A DNA stretch of 64,000 nt, from NCBI RefSeq assembly GCF_000003195.3, contig NC_012877.2:21763075-21827074 (forward strand). Direction: 5' to 3'. Below the pieces are notes generated by a model. The model saw nothing but the letters and a program-made list of their open reading frames with translations, was not told where the DNA came from and did not search any database. The position numbers and the translations under genes were made by a program. The DNA comes from Sorghum bicolor (Eukaryota; Streptophyta; Magnoliopsida; Poales; Poaceae). Below are positions 32,773 to 43,606 of the stretch, piece after piece (within the stretch, counting starts at the first letter, position 1; the number at the start of each line of letters is the position of its first letter).

Positions 32773-35581
32773 TGGGGCTGGTCTTCAGGGAGCTCGGGGC
32801 TGATCAAGTCAAGAACCGGGGCCACTCCTTTCCAGAGCTTGATGCAGTTGGCCTTCCAGGAGTCCCGGTCCTTGATCAGCTCGTCGAGGTGCTTCTTGGT
32901 ATTTACTTTGAGCACTGTGAACCAAGCGGGACGTCAGTGTACACACAAGAATAGGAACGATTGAGTACACAAAAAAGAGGGTAACACAATTCACACCAGC
33001 CAACTCCTGACTCTTGTTGCTTAATTCCTCACCAGCTCCGCACCCGGCCTCCAGCGCGCTGGCATGCTCCTGGTCGAGCCTCTCCTTTTCTTGTTAGAGG
33101 CGCGCAACCTCCTCCTCCAAGTCTGTAGGAGCAATTTCTGGTCAACAAAAACGACTACGCGGTTATATACAATTGCTCGGAATGCATGACTGACCTTTCC
33201 TTTCCCGATCCTTGTCAGCTAACCGCCGATTGAGATCAAGCAGGGGCTCTTCCTGAGCACCCATCTCGGCCGTCTTCTCCTTGGCCTCCGGCCGAAGACG
33301 GTCTACTTCTGCGAACAGGGCCTCGTTCTCGGCCACGATCCCCTCAATCTGGTCGAAGCACCTTTTCCGATACTTCGCTGTTTTCATTGCGCCCTACGGG
33401 AATCATGCATTAAAATAAGCAACAGTGCATATACATCTCGAGCAGAGTGCAAGACCATTTACCTTAACCTCGTCAACAAGAGGCTTAGCTGCGCGCTCCA
33501 CCCTCGCGGCCTCCTCTGTCTCCGCGAGTTATTCATGACCAATGAAATGGTCCCCACGTTGGCGCCACACGTAAACATGTTGGCGACCATCATGGGGACG
33601 ACCTTGGATTTCTTCTACTTCGTCGTCGGAGGCCGCCCGGGTCTCCTCACCCTCCGCGCTACCCCTAGCCATGGTCACAGGTATTACTGGACCCTGATCC
33701 CGGCTAGGAGAGCCTTTTGGTGAAGAGGCCTCTGCTCGGGGTGGAGTTGGGACCCTCCTCCGTTCAGAAGGCGGGGGAGTCGGAGCTCTGTCTCCCTCCT
33801 CCACGATACTGCTCGGGGGAGGCGTCCTCGCAGTCTCATCATCCCTTACAGGGGTGCTCGCTCCAGTCCTCGATGGAGCCGGTGCTCCTCGGCACTCTCA
33901 GTCACGGTCACCGCCACGGGCTACTCCTCGAATTGCTCCTGGGCAGCCTGCTGCGCTGCGTCTTCGACGACAACCACCGGCTCGGCTGTCCTCTGGCCAG
34001 CGACGTTGTTGGGATCGACGTCAGATGCCGCACTAAAAGAAATACGACATTTTACCAATGTCAAAAGCTGCCGCAACAACACAAAAAATAAAAAATAATA
34101 ATCGGAGGAAGCGTCAAAGAGAGATTGTTCAACTTACAGATCACAGCACCTGTGTGTCACCGTAAAAACCCTCCTCCTGGTCCTACCGGTCACCGCTGCC
34201 GCCTCTGTCACCCCAAGACGCGTCGGCTCGGTGTGAGGGGCAGGGGGGTCACTAGTCGCCCGGTCGCTAGTGATCGGCGCGACGTCCGGACGTCTGCACG
34301 ACCTTCGAACCAAAGAGGGTGCGGCCTCCTCTTCCTCGTCGTCGTCGTCGACGATCGTGACGAGCCGACGACGCTTGGAGCTTGGCTGCTCTCCGCTGGC
34401 AGCGCCACCACGGGGGACGGATCCACCGCCAGTGGCCTTTTCCCCGCTACCCTGTCCTCAGTGGTCGGGGCGGGGCAGTTCTGTCCCTCCTCACTACTGG
34501 TGTATTGAGGACACCGAGCAGCATCGCCCTCTGGCGGGTCCATCCCCACAGGATTTTCCATACCAGGTGCCAGTGACACGTACACTGCGCACCGGTCAAC
34601 GTCTCCAATCTACAATAGAATCAACGACAAGTCATCAACTAAGAATAAACAGTATTCACATGGCAGTACTAGTCAATAACAATATCTATTTACCTTGGGG
34701 GCTGGTCGTCCCAACTTGAAGGCGTGCATCCAATCACTGCTTCGAACGAAGTTGTCGTCTGTTAAGTTGAATAGCTCGTTCATCAGCTGCTGCACCTCCG
34801 TCTTCTCCAGACCTTCAGGGCTCATCCTGGTCGGGTCTTGGCTCCCCACGTACTCATACGCCGAGTGTACCCTCCTCTGGCAGGGCATCACCCGACGCAC
34901 AATAAAGTTCCCGACCACTCCGGGCCCGTCTAAGCGGGACCAGTCGATCAGGCTCATCAGGTCTGCCACCTGCCCAGCGAATTCTGGGCGGTCCGTCCAG
35001 CTGACCCTCTTCTCGGGGATGTAGCCCATGTCACAGAACGTGGCGCTGCCCGGCTCTTCCCTGATGTAGAACCATTTCTTGTACCATTCCGTCAAAGAAG
35101 TGTTCCACAGGCAGCTGAGGTACCGGTTCTTCATCCCATCGCGCAGATTGAGGTATACTCCACCTGCAATCTTGGAGCCTCCAACTGCCCCTTTCTTACT
35201 CAGACAGAAAAGATAACGAAAGAGGTCGAAGTGTGTCTCTATTCCAACATAGGCCTCGCATAAGTGAATGAAGTTGGAGATGAGGAGGATAGAGTTCGGG
35301 TGCAGGTTGCAGATCCTGATCTCATAGTAAAGAAGAAGGCCCTGGAGGAAAGGATGGACAGGAATCCCAAAGACCCTCTTAAAGAAATCTTCAAAAACAA
35401 CAATCTCACCGTCACAGGGGTCGGGGTAGCTTTCCCCTTCCGGCGCCCTCCAGCCGCCGAGTTCTTGGTTATGAAGCAGACGCATTCCGACGAGGTCATT
35501 GAGGGACCTCGTGCTGCTCCGGGACTTCTTCCACTCCTTTGCCATTAGCTCTGCCCTTTTCTTTGAGTCACTCTTCGCCAT
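32773..35581 (-). pseudogene. TAT-2 antisense gene, 5' exons (putative gypsy-type transposase-like protein)
   Basis: Reading minus from the ATG at 35581 (MAKSDSKKRAELMAKEWKKS), exon 1 runs to 34694 and holds the conserved domain: FFKRVFGIPVHPFLQGLLLY, LISNFIHLCEAYVGIETHFD, CLWNTSLTEWYKKWFYI. I infer introns with GT-AG borders at 34693-34610, 34137-34033, 33462-33394 and 33194-33123, plus a less clear one before 32914. The later exons are Pro/Ser/acidic, then coiled-coil-like (IEGIVAENEALFAEVDRL). The last piece, VLKVNTKKHLDELIKDRDSW onward, is cut by ATH-1. Stops at about 34208, 33529 and 33098, and a frame shift in the 34032-33804 part, make it a pseudogene. The cellular role of this family is not known. 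Confidence 0.72.
34694..35581 (-). other. Exon 1 of the TAT-2 antisense gene
   Basis: Uninterrupted frame of 296 codons ending in AAG followed by GTAAAT, a good donor. The next exon opens in the same phase after a TTGTAG acceptor at 34611-34610. An upstream in-frame ATG at 35680 would add 33 hydrophobic residues, but it lies so close to the TATA box that it is probably in the leader or upstream of the transcript start. Confidence 0.65.
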
Positions 35582-35696
35582 TGACGCCGTAGGAGAGGCT
35601 TTGAGCTTGAAGTTTAAGATGCAAGTCGTAGGAGGCAGGAATGGCAAGAGCAGAAGGTTTGAAGGCAGGGTAAAGAACATGGGCGCTGCATTGAGT

Positions 35697-35704
35697 CTTT
35701 TATA
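35697..35704 (-). promoter_or_regulatory. TATA box for the TAT-2 antisense gene
   Basis: The minus strand reads TTATAAAAG about 116 bp upstream of the ATG at 35581, which fits transcription of an antisense gene starting near 35670. Confidence 0.55.
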
Positions 35705-36000
35705 ACAAAAGCTTCACCTCTTCCACTTCCCGCATTCTAGGGAAGTGGGCGGACCCTGCGGCGGATGCGGCGTTTTGGTTTTTAATAAATTACTGGCGGT
35801 TAATATGGTGCCTTTCTGCATAATTGGTGGTTTCCTTTCCTTGAACCACGCAAAGAGCGGCTGCGCAGTTACCAGGCGCACCTTTTTATGCAACCGTCTG
35901 ACAATACGCCAAGATGCTTTGTCACATCACGCATTAATGTGGCAAGATGCTTTTTCCAAAAGACAAGTAGAACTGATGGAGGACTATGTATGACATACCT
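35705..36000. other. TAT-2 spacer upstream of the antisense promoter
   Basis: No coding sequence seen. It may contain promoter sequence for the antisense gene; I recognise no specific site. Confidence 0.4.
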
Positions 36001-36489
36001 GGGGACTGTACCGACCACCGAGCACCATACGCTCGGGGACTGGTTGACCAGCTTTCCAGTTTGAGAACCTAGGGACTGTACCAACCACCGAGCGCCATAG
36101 GCTCGGGGATTGGTCGACCAGCCTGCCAGTTTGAGAATCTGGGGACTGTACCGACCACCGAGCGCCATAGGCTCGGGGACTAGTCGACCAGCCTGCTAGT
36201 TTGAGAACCTGGGGACTGTACCGACCACCGAGCGCCATAGACTCGGGGACTGGTCGACCAGCCTGCCAGTTTGAGAACCTGGGGACTGTACCGACCACCA
36301 AGCGCCATAGGCTCGGGGACTGGTCGACCAGCCTGTCAGTTTGAGAACTTGGGGACTGTATCGACCACCAAGCGCCATAGACTTGGGGACTGGTCGACCA
36401 GCCTGCCAGTTGAGAGTCTGGGAACTGTACCGACCACCGAGCACTATACGCTCGGGGACTGGTCGACCAACCCACAAATTTACAAGCTC
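36001..36489 (+). repeat. Seven-copy tandem array, 70-bp unit
   Basis: Units start at 36001, 36071, 36141, 36211, 36281, 36351 and 36420, a very regular 70-bp step. Each contains GGGGACTGTACCGACCACC, then GCTCGGGGACTGGTCGACCA with the 12-bp palindrome CTGGTCGACCAG, then a GCCAGTTTGAGAA tail. The CTCGGGGAC core resembles TAT polypurine tracts. Degenerate GGGGACT motifs continue to about 36720. Open frames through the array are a by-product of repetition. Confidence 0.9.
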
Positions 36490-37004
36490 AGGGACTGGTC
36501 AATTAGTCTATTCGGTCGCAAAAGTGCATGATATGCTCGGGGACTGGTAAATTCAATTTTTAGACCTTGCTACAAGGCTCATACTTCGCCTTCCAGCAAG
36601 CTCGGGGACTACATTGGTACGGTGCATCTGGTGTTGCATCTCAGTTTTGGAATTTCTACGAAGCCCTTTTTGACCCTGGCACCACGTGCCTACGTCACCT
36701 ACCACCAGGCTCGGGGACTAAGTGGGCACACTTCACCTTGCGGTGAACATGCTTGCTTTTCGATAATCTGGGATTTTCCGAATTGTAAAGTGGGCACACT
36801 TCACCAGGGAAGAAAACTTTTTTCTCAAGAGCACCATGCATTCTTCGAACAACCTGCTTCCTCAACGATTGATCTTGAAGTTGGGTGAAATATCGTCGCA
36901 TCTGCTTGGGTAATTTTGCTGCTTATTGAAGATGTCAAGTTTCACTGGTTGAAGAAGCTCAAGACAGCGTGTTACATCACAATACATGGTGCTCTGGGAC
37001 TAGC
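36490..37004 (+). other. TAT-2 spacer with degenerate purine motifs and terminal tract
   Basis: Non-coding. GCTCGGGGACT recurs at about 36533, 36599 and 36711. A 20-bp stretch (AAGTGGGCACACTTCACC-like) is repeated at about 36720 and 36787. The last bases before the LTR, GCTCTGGGACTAGC (36991-37004), are the probable polypurine tract. Confidence 0.55.
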
Positions 37005-37465
37005 TGTGGGGGTATAAACCCCTATACCCTTACGGCTGGACTTGGGCCAGGAGGCTTGGCCCATCACGAAGACAGTCCAAGGCTTGATCCAACTGCTCAG
37101 AGTTTCACACAAGGAAACAAGACGTGGACATCAAGCCGGATTCTAGTTGGTTAGAATAAGGAATTGATATCATACTGTCTAGGGAAATTGTAACCGACTA
37201 GGATTAGTTTCCGGATCTGTAACCCTGCCCTCTGGACTATATAAGGACAGGCAAGGGACCCCCCTGGGACACATTATTACCTCAACAAAAATCAATACAA
37301 CCAGACGCAGGACATAGGTATTATGCCCACACGGCGGCCGAACCTGGATAAAAAGCTTGTCCGTGTCTTGCGTCACCGTCAAGTTCGTAGCTTGCACACC
37401 GTCTACCGATAAACTACTACCGTGGGTATACCCCAAGGTAGACTGCCGACTAGCTTTCGTCGACA
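37005..37465 (+). repeat. TAT-2 3' LTR (461 bp)
   Basis: Starts TGTGGGGGTATA and ends CGTCGACA. TATATAA is at 37239-37245. It is unlike the TAT-1 LTR over most of its length. GCAAC follows and could be one arm of a target-site duplication whose other arm is outside the window. Confidence 0.68.
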
Positions 37466-38190
37466 GCAACATATTAGCTTATATGATTAGGAGTGTGGGA
37501 TCATGGAGGTAGTACTAGGAACAAAGATTAAAGGACTAAACATGTTGAATTAATTGGGTTGGTTAATTTGGAGGTACAAATGATACATGTTTGTCTCTTT
37601 TATTCATGTGTATGCCAGAACCAAGGAGAAGCTTATAAAAGTGATAGTCAAGTACCTTATGGTGTTGCCTTACTTGATGAGTGATGGTATAGTATCACCT
37701 TGTGGAAGCTTTCCTTTCTTAGTGGTTGTGCATCGTGTTTGTGACACCCTCCATAGATCATCTCTTTATGATGAATGAGCTATGTCCTTGTGCAAATTGT
37801 TAAACTTCATGTGTCTCCTTTATCTCCAATGTAAGTTTGTATCTCTGGACTTCCCAGGTTGATATTGAAAGTTTTCCTGCAGGGGTTAGTCCTGACAAAA
37901 TATACCAATGCCTACTCAAGCAGTTTTTAGTTCAGTAACCAAACTAGACTCCATGTCTAATCAGATTAAGGAAGGCTATTTAACCTAAGCACCATGCTTA
38001 ATTTAAAAGCCAATAGAAGTATGTACAGTACTTCCAAACTAACACTTACTAGGATAAACATAGGTAACATGATGGCTTTTATAGAAATCTACTTAAGTGG
38101 AGAAGTAGTGTGACTAGTATTTAACAAATCAAGCATGTCTCAAAGGTAGGGATAACCAACATAGCAACATGGCAAAATATGTTTTTATGT
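37466..38190. other. Unassigned sequence between TAT-2 and ATH-2
   Basis: AT-rich, with no convincing coding frame or LTR border. It might be host flank of TAT-2 or the worn end of another element. I see nothing specific. Confidence 0.3.
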
Positions 38191-38781
38191 AAAGTACTCC
38201 CCCAAGCTTGAATTTTGCAAAATTCAAGTTTGGATGAATTTAATTCAATGTTGTGTGATGGTTGGTGGGACATACCTTGTGCTTGTGATTCATCCGATCT
38301 TCTTGCTCCAATCCTACAAAGGTTAGTGACAAGAATACCTGAAGGAATATTTCTACAATTATCTTTATATGCTCAATACACAAGGCAATGTTGCAGATAA
38401 TTAGAAGTTCATGTTATGATCTGATCAGTGCTTGTTTTGGGAAACCATCAATTTATGTCGGCGAAGTGGTTTCCCCTCCGACGCTGACCTATATCAAGAT
38501 CAACTCAACGGGATCTGCAATATTTATTATAGACATATGCATCGAACCGCCCTTTTAAAGTTTTTATAAATAGAAAGGAAGGGGGGGTTGGAGATCTCAA
38601 ATGTGGTAAAGATGGAGAGACCAATTGGTTGGGGAGATGTTTTATATGAGCAAGGACTTGGTGGGGTATTTATGAAATAACTTCCATGCTCACTGTTGTT
38701 TCTCTCATTCTCAAACTCCAAGGATGATTCTTCAGGAATGCTTAAAATTCCTCTAGGATTTTCTCTCAAGTTTGTTTTATC

Positions 38782-38855
38782 TATGGTGATAGCAAATAGA
38801 TTTTTAATGCCTTCCATGCTCAATGGTGATAGCACATAGATTTTTAATGCCCTCG
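38782..38855 (-). repeat. Short tandem duplication in ATH-2, about 40 bp
   Basis: TATGGTGATAGCAAATAGAT...TTTTTAATGCC is followed at about 38822 by a near-identical second copy. It duplicates part of a degenerate coding region. Confidence 0.75.
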
Positions 38856-38965
38856 AGCCATTGATGTTGCTCTTCTCAATCCTCCTTGTGGTCTCGGTGA
38901 CTCTTATGCGTGGGATGCCTAGAGAGCTTCATAGGATCATCGGGAGGTTCAAGAGAAAGAGCATA

Positions 38966-39828
38966 CTAGAAATTATTAGGCTCAAGGATGGGTTTAAATA
39001 TAGGTTCAAATGAGTCATCAAAAGTGGGTGTAGAAGGGGAGAAGATGAGATTGTCTTCCAAATGGCTTCGCTCTCCTTCTATTGCATCACTTAAGATGCC
39101 ATCCTTGAGTCTTTCTAGATGTCCATCAAAGGGATTGGATTTGAGATGCTTTCTAAGAGGTCCCTTCTTAGGAAGGTTCAGACTATATGTACTCAAAGGT
39201 CTCTTATGAAGCAGGAAGTTTAAGCCCATCCCAAGATGAATTTCCAAAGGTAGAATTTCTTCTTCCCTTAGATGATTTTGGAACACTACTAGTTTGGGTT
39301 GGATAGTCGAATCATGGGATTGAAATGTTTGGAAATCAGCTATTGAAACTTCCTTTCCTCGTCTAGGAGATGATTCTCTAGGATTTTTTTATGAAGACTA
39401 GTGCAAGAAGGATGTCCACGAATGAAGACATACCTTGCTTTACTAACAAATAAAGAAAGAAAAACTCTTCCAAAGGTTATATGATTAAGACCAATGAGAA
39501 AATATCGAGAAAAAACATGGTCTTATAGGGCTAGGTTTAAACCAGAATTTATAGAAAGATTAAAAGATTCCCTAGGTGTAGCTAAAAGTTCATTATCTTC
39601 TTGATTAAAAGATAGAACCTCAGCTATAGAAAAGGGTTGGTTTTGACCTATTGCAATCAACTCCGGACACAAATCATAATTAGGGGCAAAGAAAGGACTT
39701 GACTCCCATGGTCTATGGCTGGTCTCCGAAGGTGCAAAAAATTCAATAATAGGTGTGGAATTTGAGTTATCCACAAAGATGAAAAAAATGAAAACATAAA
39801 AGAATAGAAGTATAAAAGTATAATACAA
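38966..39828 (-). pseudogene. ATH-2 gag-like fragments
   Basis: Minus strand. 39828-39523 contains PWESSPFFAPNYDLCPELIA, aligning with PWESSQPIQTPQYKLSSRLI at the start of ATH-1 gag. An internal gag deletion then joins to VLSFNQEDNELLATPRESFN, corresponding to the second half of the ATH-1 core. Further on, 39286-38966 reads HLKSNPFDGHLERLKDGILS and FSPSTPTFDDSFEPIFKPIL, a region I cannot place precisely in gag-pol but which looks retroelement-derived. Frames are broken between these blocks. Confidence 0.55.
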
Positions 39829-39870
39829 GATAATAGCAAGACTTTGAGTTATCTCAGCAAACCGTCTTTC

Positions 39871-39888
39871 TCCCCGGCAACGGCGCTA
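39871..39888 (-). promoter_or_regulatory. ATH-2 primer binding site (Asp tRNA type)
   Basis: The minus strand reads TAGCGCCGTTGCCGGGGA, one mismatch to the tRNA-Asp PBS, eight bases inside the LTR edge at 39897. Confidence 0.8.
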
Positions 39889-39896
39889 GAAATGCT

Positions 39897-41082
39897 TGTT
39901 GATATTTGGTAACGCAATAAGGAATTGATCTGCAAGCGCATGGATATCGGTGAGCATTTCACCTGGGAGGTTATCCAGAGTATCGTATTTATATTTTCAC
40001 CACTGGGAGAAAGCGTGCATCTGACTAACCAAATCTATTGCTACTACCCTTTAGGCTACAAAGAATGTTTCTCGATGTGAGCGATGTATAGAGAAGACTG
40101 CAACCGTAGTCTCGTTCTAACCTTGGTAAGGATGATCTACTGTTCTATTGGGGAAGCTTACGGAATCTAGACACCACAAAGGATGTTTGACCCGCACCTA
40201 TAAACCCTCCCCGTCCTGCTAACAAGATGTGGGCTACAAAGGTAACTCAAAAATGTCACGTTCCTCGCTACTACCACGGTCCAGCTAGTCAAGGGATATC
40301 TATGAGTACCCTAGCCCAAACACCACGTTTACACTAGCAATGATTACTCTAAACTCAACTGGAAGAGATCATAAACCAAAGAACAATAAAACAAGAACTT
40401 ACTAGAGTTAGAAGTCGAATTACTGAAGAATCCTAGGAGCAAGCCTCGGGTTAGAAGACTTGATCCATGAGGTACAACCTCGGAGTAGACATCGACAGGC
40501 CGGGCTTCCTCCGATCTACACCTCCACTCTATCTCTCTCAATCTAGTAGAAACTAGAATATATAATTCTACTCACATTGGATGCTAAGCCTAAAAGAAAT
40601 TTTATTTAGAGGAGAGGTATTCCTTCGAGGGCTCCTCTCAACTCTATGATGAACTTGTCTCCTCCAGGGTTCAGGGGGTCTGGTTTTATAGTTCCCGACA
40701 TTGATTGGACGGTTATCCTTGATCCTTTAGGTCGGTGGAGCTTGGTCCCCGAAAAGAGTTCTTATTGGAGTCCAAGTCAGGGCGGGCGCCCAAGGGGGGA
40801 GGGCGGGCGCCCTGCCCGCAGGCCCGTTCGGCCTCCTGTTCGTTCCCGTGGCTTCTAGAGTCTTCTAGATGATAGAAAATTGTGCGGCACGTTAATATCT
40901 CTATGTAATCCCAACGTCTGGGCCTTTCTTCCTAATTTCCTGATAACCCCCTGCAGAAATAGACAAACACCAAAACTCGTGGAATTCTGTGAGATAAAAC
41001 CCTAAGTCTGGGTGTTGGTTGCATTTGGATCCTTTTCTTTATTTATTTGATGATTATATTTGGTACTTAAGGACCGTCAACA
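39897..41082 (-). repeat. ATH-2 5' LTR (1,186 bp)
   Basis: On the plus strand it starts TGTTGATATTTGG and ends ACCGTCAACA. It aligns end to end with the ATH-1 LTR in reverse orientation, with many substitutions. The GC double motif is at 40780-40812 and a TATA-like TATAAAAC (complement) at about 40684-40691. Confidence 0.8.
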
Positions 41083-41460
41083 CCCAACATGGGTCACCAT
41101 CGGCCAGCCATCTCCGGCCAGGAGAGCGTGAATGGAGGAGCAGGGGAGGTTCATGAGGTCAAGCTGGAGCCGATGCGTGCGAAAACAAGGAGAAAGAGGT
41201 AGAAGAAGGGGGCCATCCACGTGAGCTAAGAACTTCGATGAGGTCATGCAGACTCTGGCGAGGGATACCAGCCTCATCGGGGCTCACCTCCATGGTAGAG
41301 CGCGCGCACGTGATGCAAGCAGGCCAAGGCGGAGCTCGTGGTGGCCTCAGATCCAACGGAAGGGGCCAGGGAGAGGCGACAGCGAGCAGCGGAGAAGCTT
41401 CACATGGTGGCGGCAATGGCAGGCCACCGTGGTTGCGGTTGCTGCAGTAGAGGGCGAGAG
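41083..41460. other. GC-rich segment between ATH-2 and COP-1
   Basis: About 60 percent GC, with no recognised protein. It has the same flavour as the GC-rich blocks inside L-family LTRs (5990-6690, 53100-53960), so it may be a fragment of such an LTR, but I could not align it by eye. Confidence 0.3.
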
Positions 41461-42357
41461 TGAAAGCCCTAGTTTGGTTTTGGATAATTGATGAAACCCT
41501 TGTACTAACCTCTATACTAAGTGTGTGTAGACTTAATGAGGTTGGTACATGCCAAGTGATGGAGCAAGTGATGATCATGGTGATGATGGTGATGACCACA
41601 AGGTGGCCAAGTGCTCAACTTGGAAAAGAAGAAAGAGAAAAACAAAACCCTATGGAGATCAAAGCTAAGGTATTGCTTAGGGTTTTGGTTTTGGTGATCA
41701 AGGCACCATAGAGGGTGTGATCACATTTAGGATAGATAGCCATACTATTAAGAGGGGTAATCTCGTGGTGAAAACGGTTATCTAAGTGCCACTAGCTGAT
41801 TAGATTCCTTGCATATGCATTAAGGCCTAGTGAACTAATTAATTAACCCTTGAAAAATGTTTTTGAAATATGCTAACACACTTGCACAAGTGTTGGGACA
41901 CTTTGGTGTTGGTACATGGAAGTAACGGAAGAACGTGTAGAGCGTTTAGTCGAAAAATAGTTTTCTGTGAGGCACTAGACTCAGGAACAGTAACCACCTA
42001 GAGTCTGGTGTAAAAAGTCCGATGAAGACGCTGTTTCGAGTAGCTCTCTGAATTTGCGTCCGGTGCATACCGGACGCGTCCGATGTGACACCAAACGCAT
42101 CCGAGTTAGCATCCGATGCAAGCTCTCCTTGCAGAGCTCTCTGAGTTTAGGTCCGGTGCATACCGGACGCGTCCGGTGTGATACCGGACACGTCCGAGGT
42201 GTGAGTCTGGTGTGGCGTCCGGTGTTGGCTCTGTTTGCAGAGCTCCCTGAGTTTTCGTCCGGTCCCTCCCGAGATCGTCCGGTGTGTTAAAAAGTGAGAG
42301 TCTGATGTCTTGTCAGTGTTCAATGCAACAGATAGTTTTCTAACGGTCAGGAGCACC
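41461..42357 (+). repeat. COP-1 5' LTR, left part (SIRE/Maximus-like Copia)
   Basis: Starts TGAAAGCCCTAGTTTGG, pairing with the CTTTCA end at 55454. The TGGTTTTGGATAATTGATGA opening and the repeated CCGGACGCGTCCGG motif are familiar from grass Copia LTRs. Interrupted at 42357/54454 by an L-family LTR. Confidence 0.75.
42042..42340 (+). repeat. Three imperfect tandem units (93-106 bp) with CGGACGCGTCCG palindromes in COP-1 LTR
   Basis: Units begin AGCTCTCTGA at 42042, 42135 and 42241 (last AGCTCCCTGA). Each contains one or more CCGGACGCGTCCGG-type 12-14 bp palindromes, for example near 42070 and 42172. The motif recurs after the insertion at about 54510 and 54530. Confidence 0.75.
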
Positions 42358-43606
42358 TATAACAGAACCGCCCAAATTATAAGAGATTAAGCCTAATACT
42401 GACCATTTTGACAGTTGAACTATCAAGCTTAAGCCCATATAATCCCGGTAGTCCGTGAAATCTTGAAGGATTTCAAACCACAACTTGTACATACAGCCAA
42501 GATCGTAATAAGTTCAGCGGTCACCATTCACCGTTACATTCAGTTCACAACATTCATCACATACATCGGAGTCACTTAAGTTATTACAAACCAAGTTCAT
42601 GAGTAGCGGAAGCTTCATAGTTTTAAAATAACACACACACTTAGTCTGATACAGTGCCATAGTTTGAACATTCCCACAAAAGCAAAAGAGGAGGTAGAGT
42701 GACCATCGCTGTTGGTCTAGTCATCACCCATTGCTGGGTACAAGCAGTGAATGCAATAACCATAGTACATCTGCCCATCTGCAAAACAACTTGGGAATTG
42801 AACCCAGAGTACGAGAATGTACTCAGCTAGACTTACCCGTCATAAACCAAAAAATAAAAGACTCTTCAAGGATCATGAAGGCTGTATAGTGGGGTAGTTG
42901 AAACCTTTTGCATAAAAGCGTTACCCAGCTAGAAGTATATCCTAACATTTCCCCTTCTTCTTTAACTAGCTCAGGTTAGGTATTATTACCTATCATCTAG
43001 GTTTGCACCTATACTATTGCAAACAAGTGTTGTGCTATGATAGTTCCTTATCATAGCATTCACAAAACATTACTTGTCATAACCCATGTGTTTCATAGTC
43101 TTTACTATGAGGACGAAGCTCAAGTCAAGTGCTCACTATCCAGGAGCGATGGTGATTCGAATCGAATTCTAACCAGCTAGCGAGTTTATTCGCCACACAA
43201 ACCACACTCACTGATCAAGTGAGCTACAGATCACCGTATTGCACTATCCAGGACCAATTCGCGGGTTCGATAGGCACCGCCCGTACCCGAGGACCGTTCC
43301 GACGACCGAGGTATCCAAGGTATACCAAGGTTGTGCGCCGCGCCCTCGTCATTCTACTCAACCATCACCAATACAGCCCAGATAGTGCTCAGGCTTTGCG
43401 GTCGGAACGACTTATCCTTCTAGCTAAGTGTGGGGCATGCGTTCAACATGACAAGAGGGTCGTCAACGATCGGTCCTTAACCGACACAGGCAGGGGCACC
43501 ATGGTCAACATCCCATAAGACCCTACCCGGTCTCAAGTTCATTCCCACACTTCGTTACTGTTCATCATGGCATTGACAGCTAACATTCAGGTATCCACCT
43601 ATATAT

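Larger units (their letters stand above)
17791..37465 (+). mobile_element. TAT-2: TAT-lineage Ty3/Gypsy retrotransposon, 5' part missing, hosts ATH-1
   Basis: Order on the plus strand: gag (17791-18778), protease, RT, RNase H, integrase (to about 22742), a convergent spacer, an antisense multi-exon gene (35581 to 23039, minus), a 70-bp repeat array (36001-36489), polypurine tract, and 3' LTR (37005-37465). An antisense gene with the putative gypsy-type transposase-like domain between pol and LTR is a feature of grass TAT elements. The 5' LTR and gag N-terminus are absent because TAT-1 interrupts gag. ATH-1 occupies 23468-32772. All reading frames carry stops, so it is inactive. Confidence 0.85.
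38191..41082 (-). mobile_element. ATH-2: decayed Athila-like element, minus strand, 3' part missing
   Basis: A 5' LTR (41082-39897, minus) is followed by an Asp-type PBS and gag-like fragments. It ends near a purine tract (complement of 38198-38212, CAAGCTTGGGGGAGTA) with no LTR of the same type beyond it. No RT or integrase motif remains. The LTR shares U3 segments and the GC double motif with ATH-1 and ATH-3. Confidence 0.7.

Noticed and set aside
36085..36475. 163-codon minus-strand frame through the 70-bp array
   Set aside because: The frame results from repetition of a unit with no stop; its protein is a repeat of the DNA unit.
36001..36489. Regular repeats that could suggest a CRISPR array
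   Set aside because: Units are contiguous 70-bp tandem repeats without unique spacers, in a plant retrotransposon.
41077..41711. Several overlapping ORFs near the ATH-2/COP-1 boundary
   Set aside because: They cross the LTR border at 41461 and lack conserved motifs.
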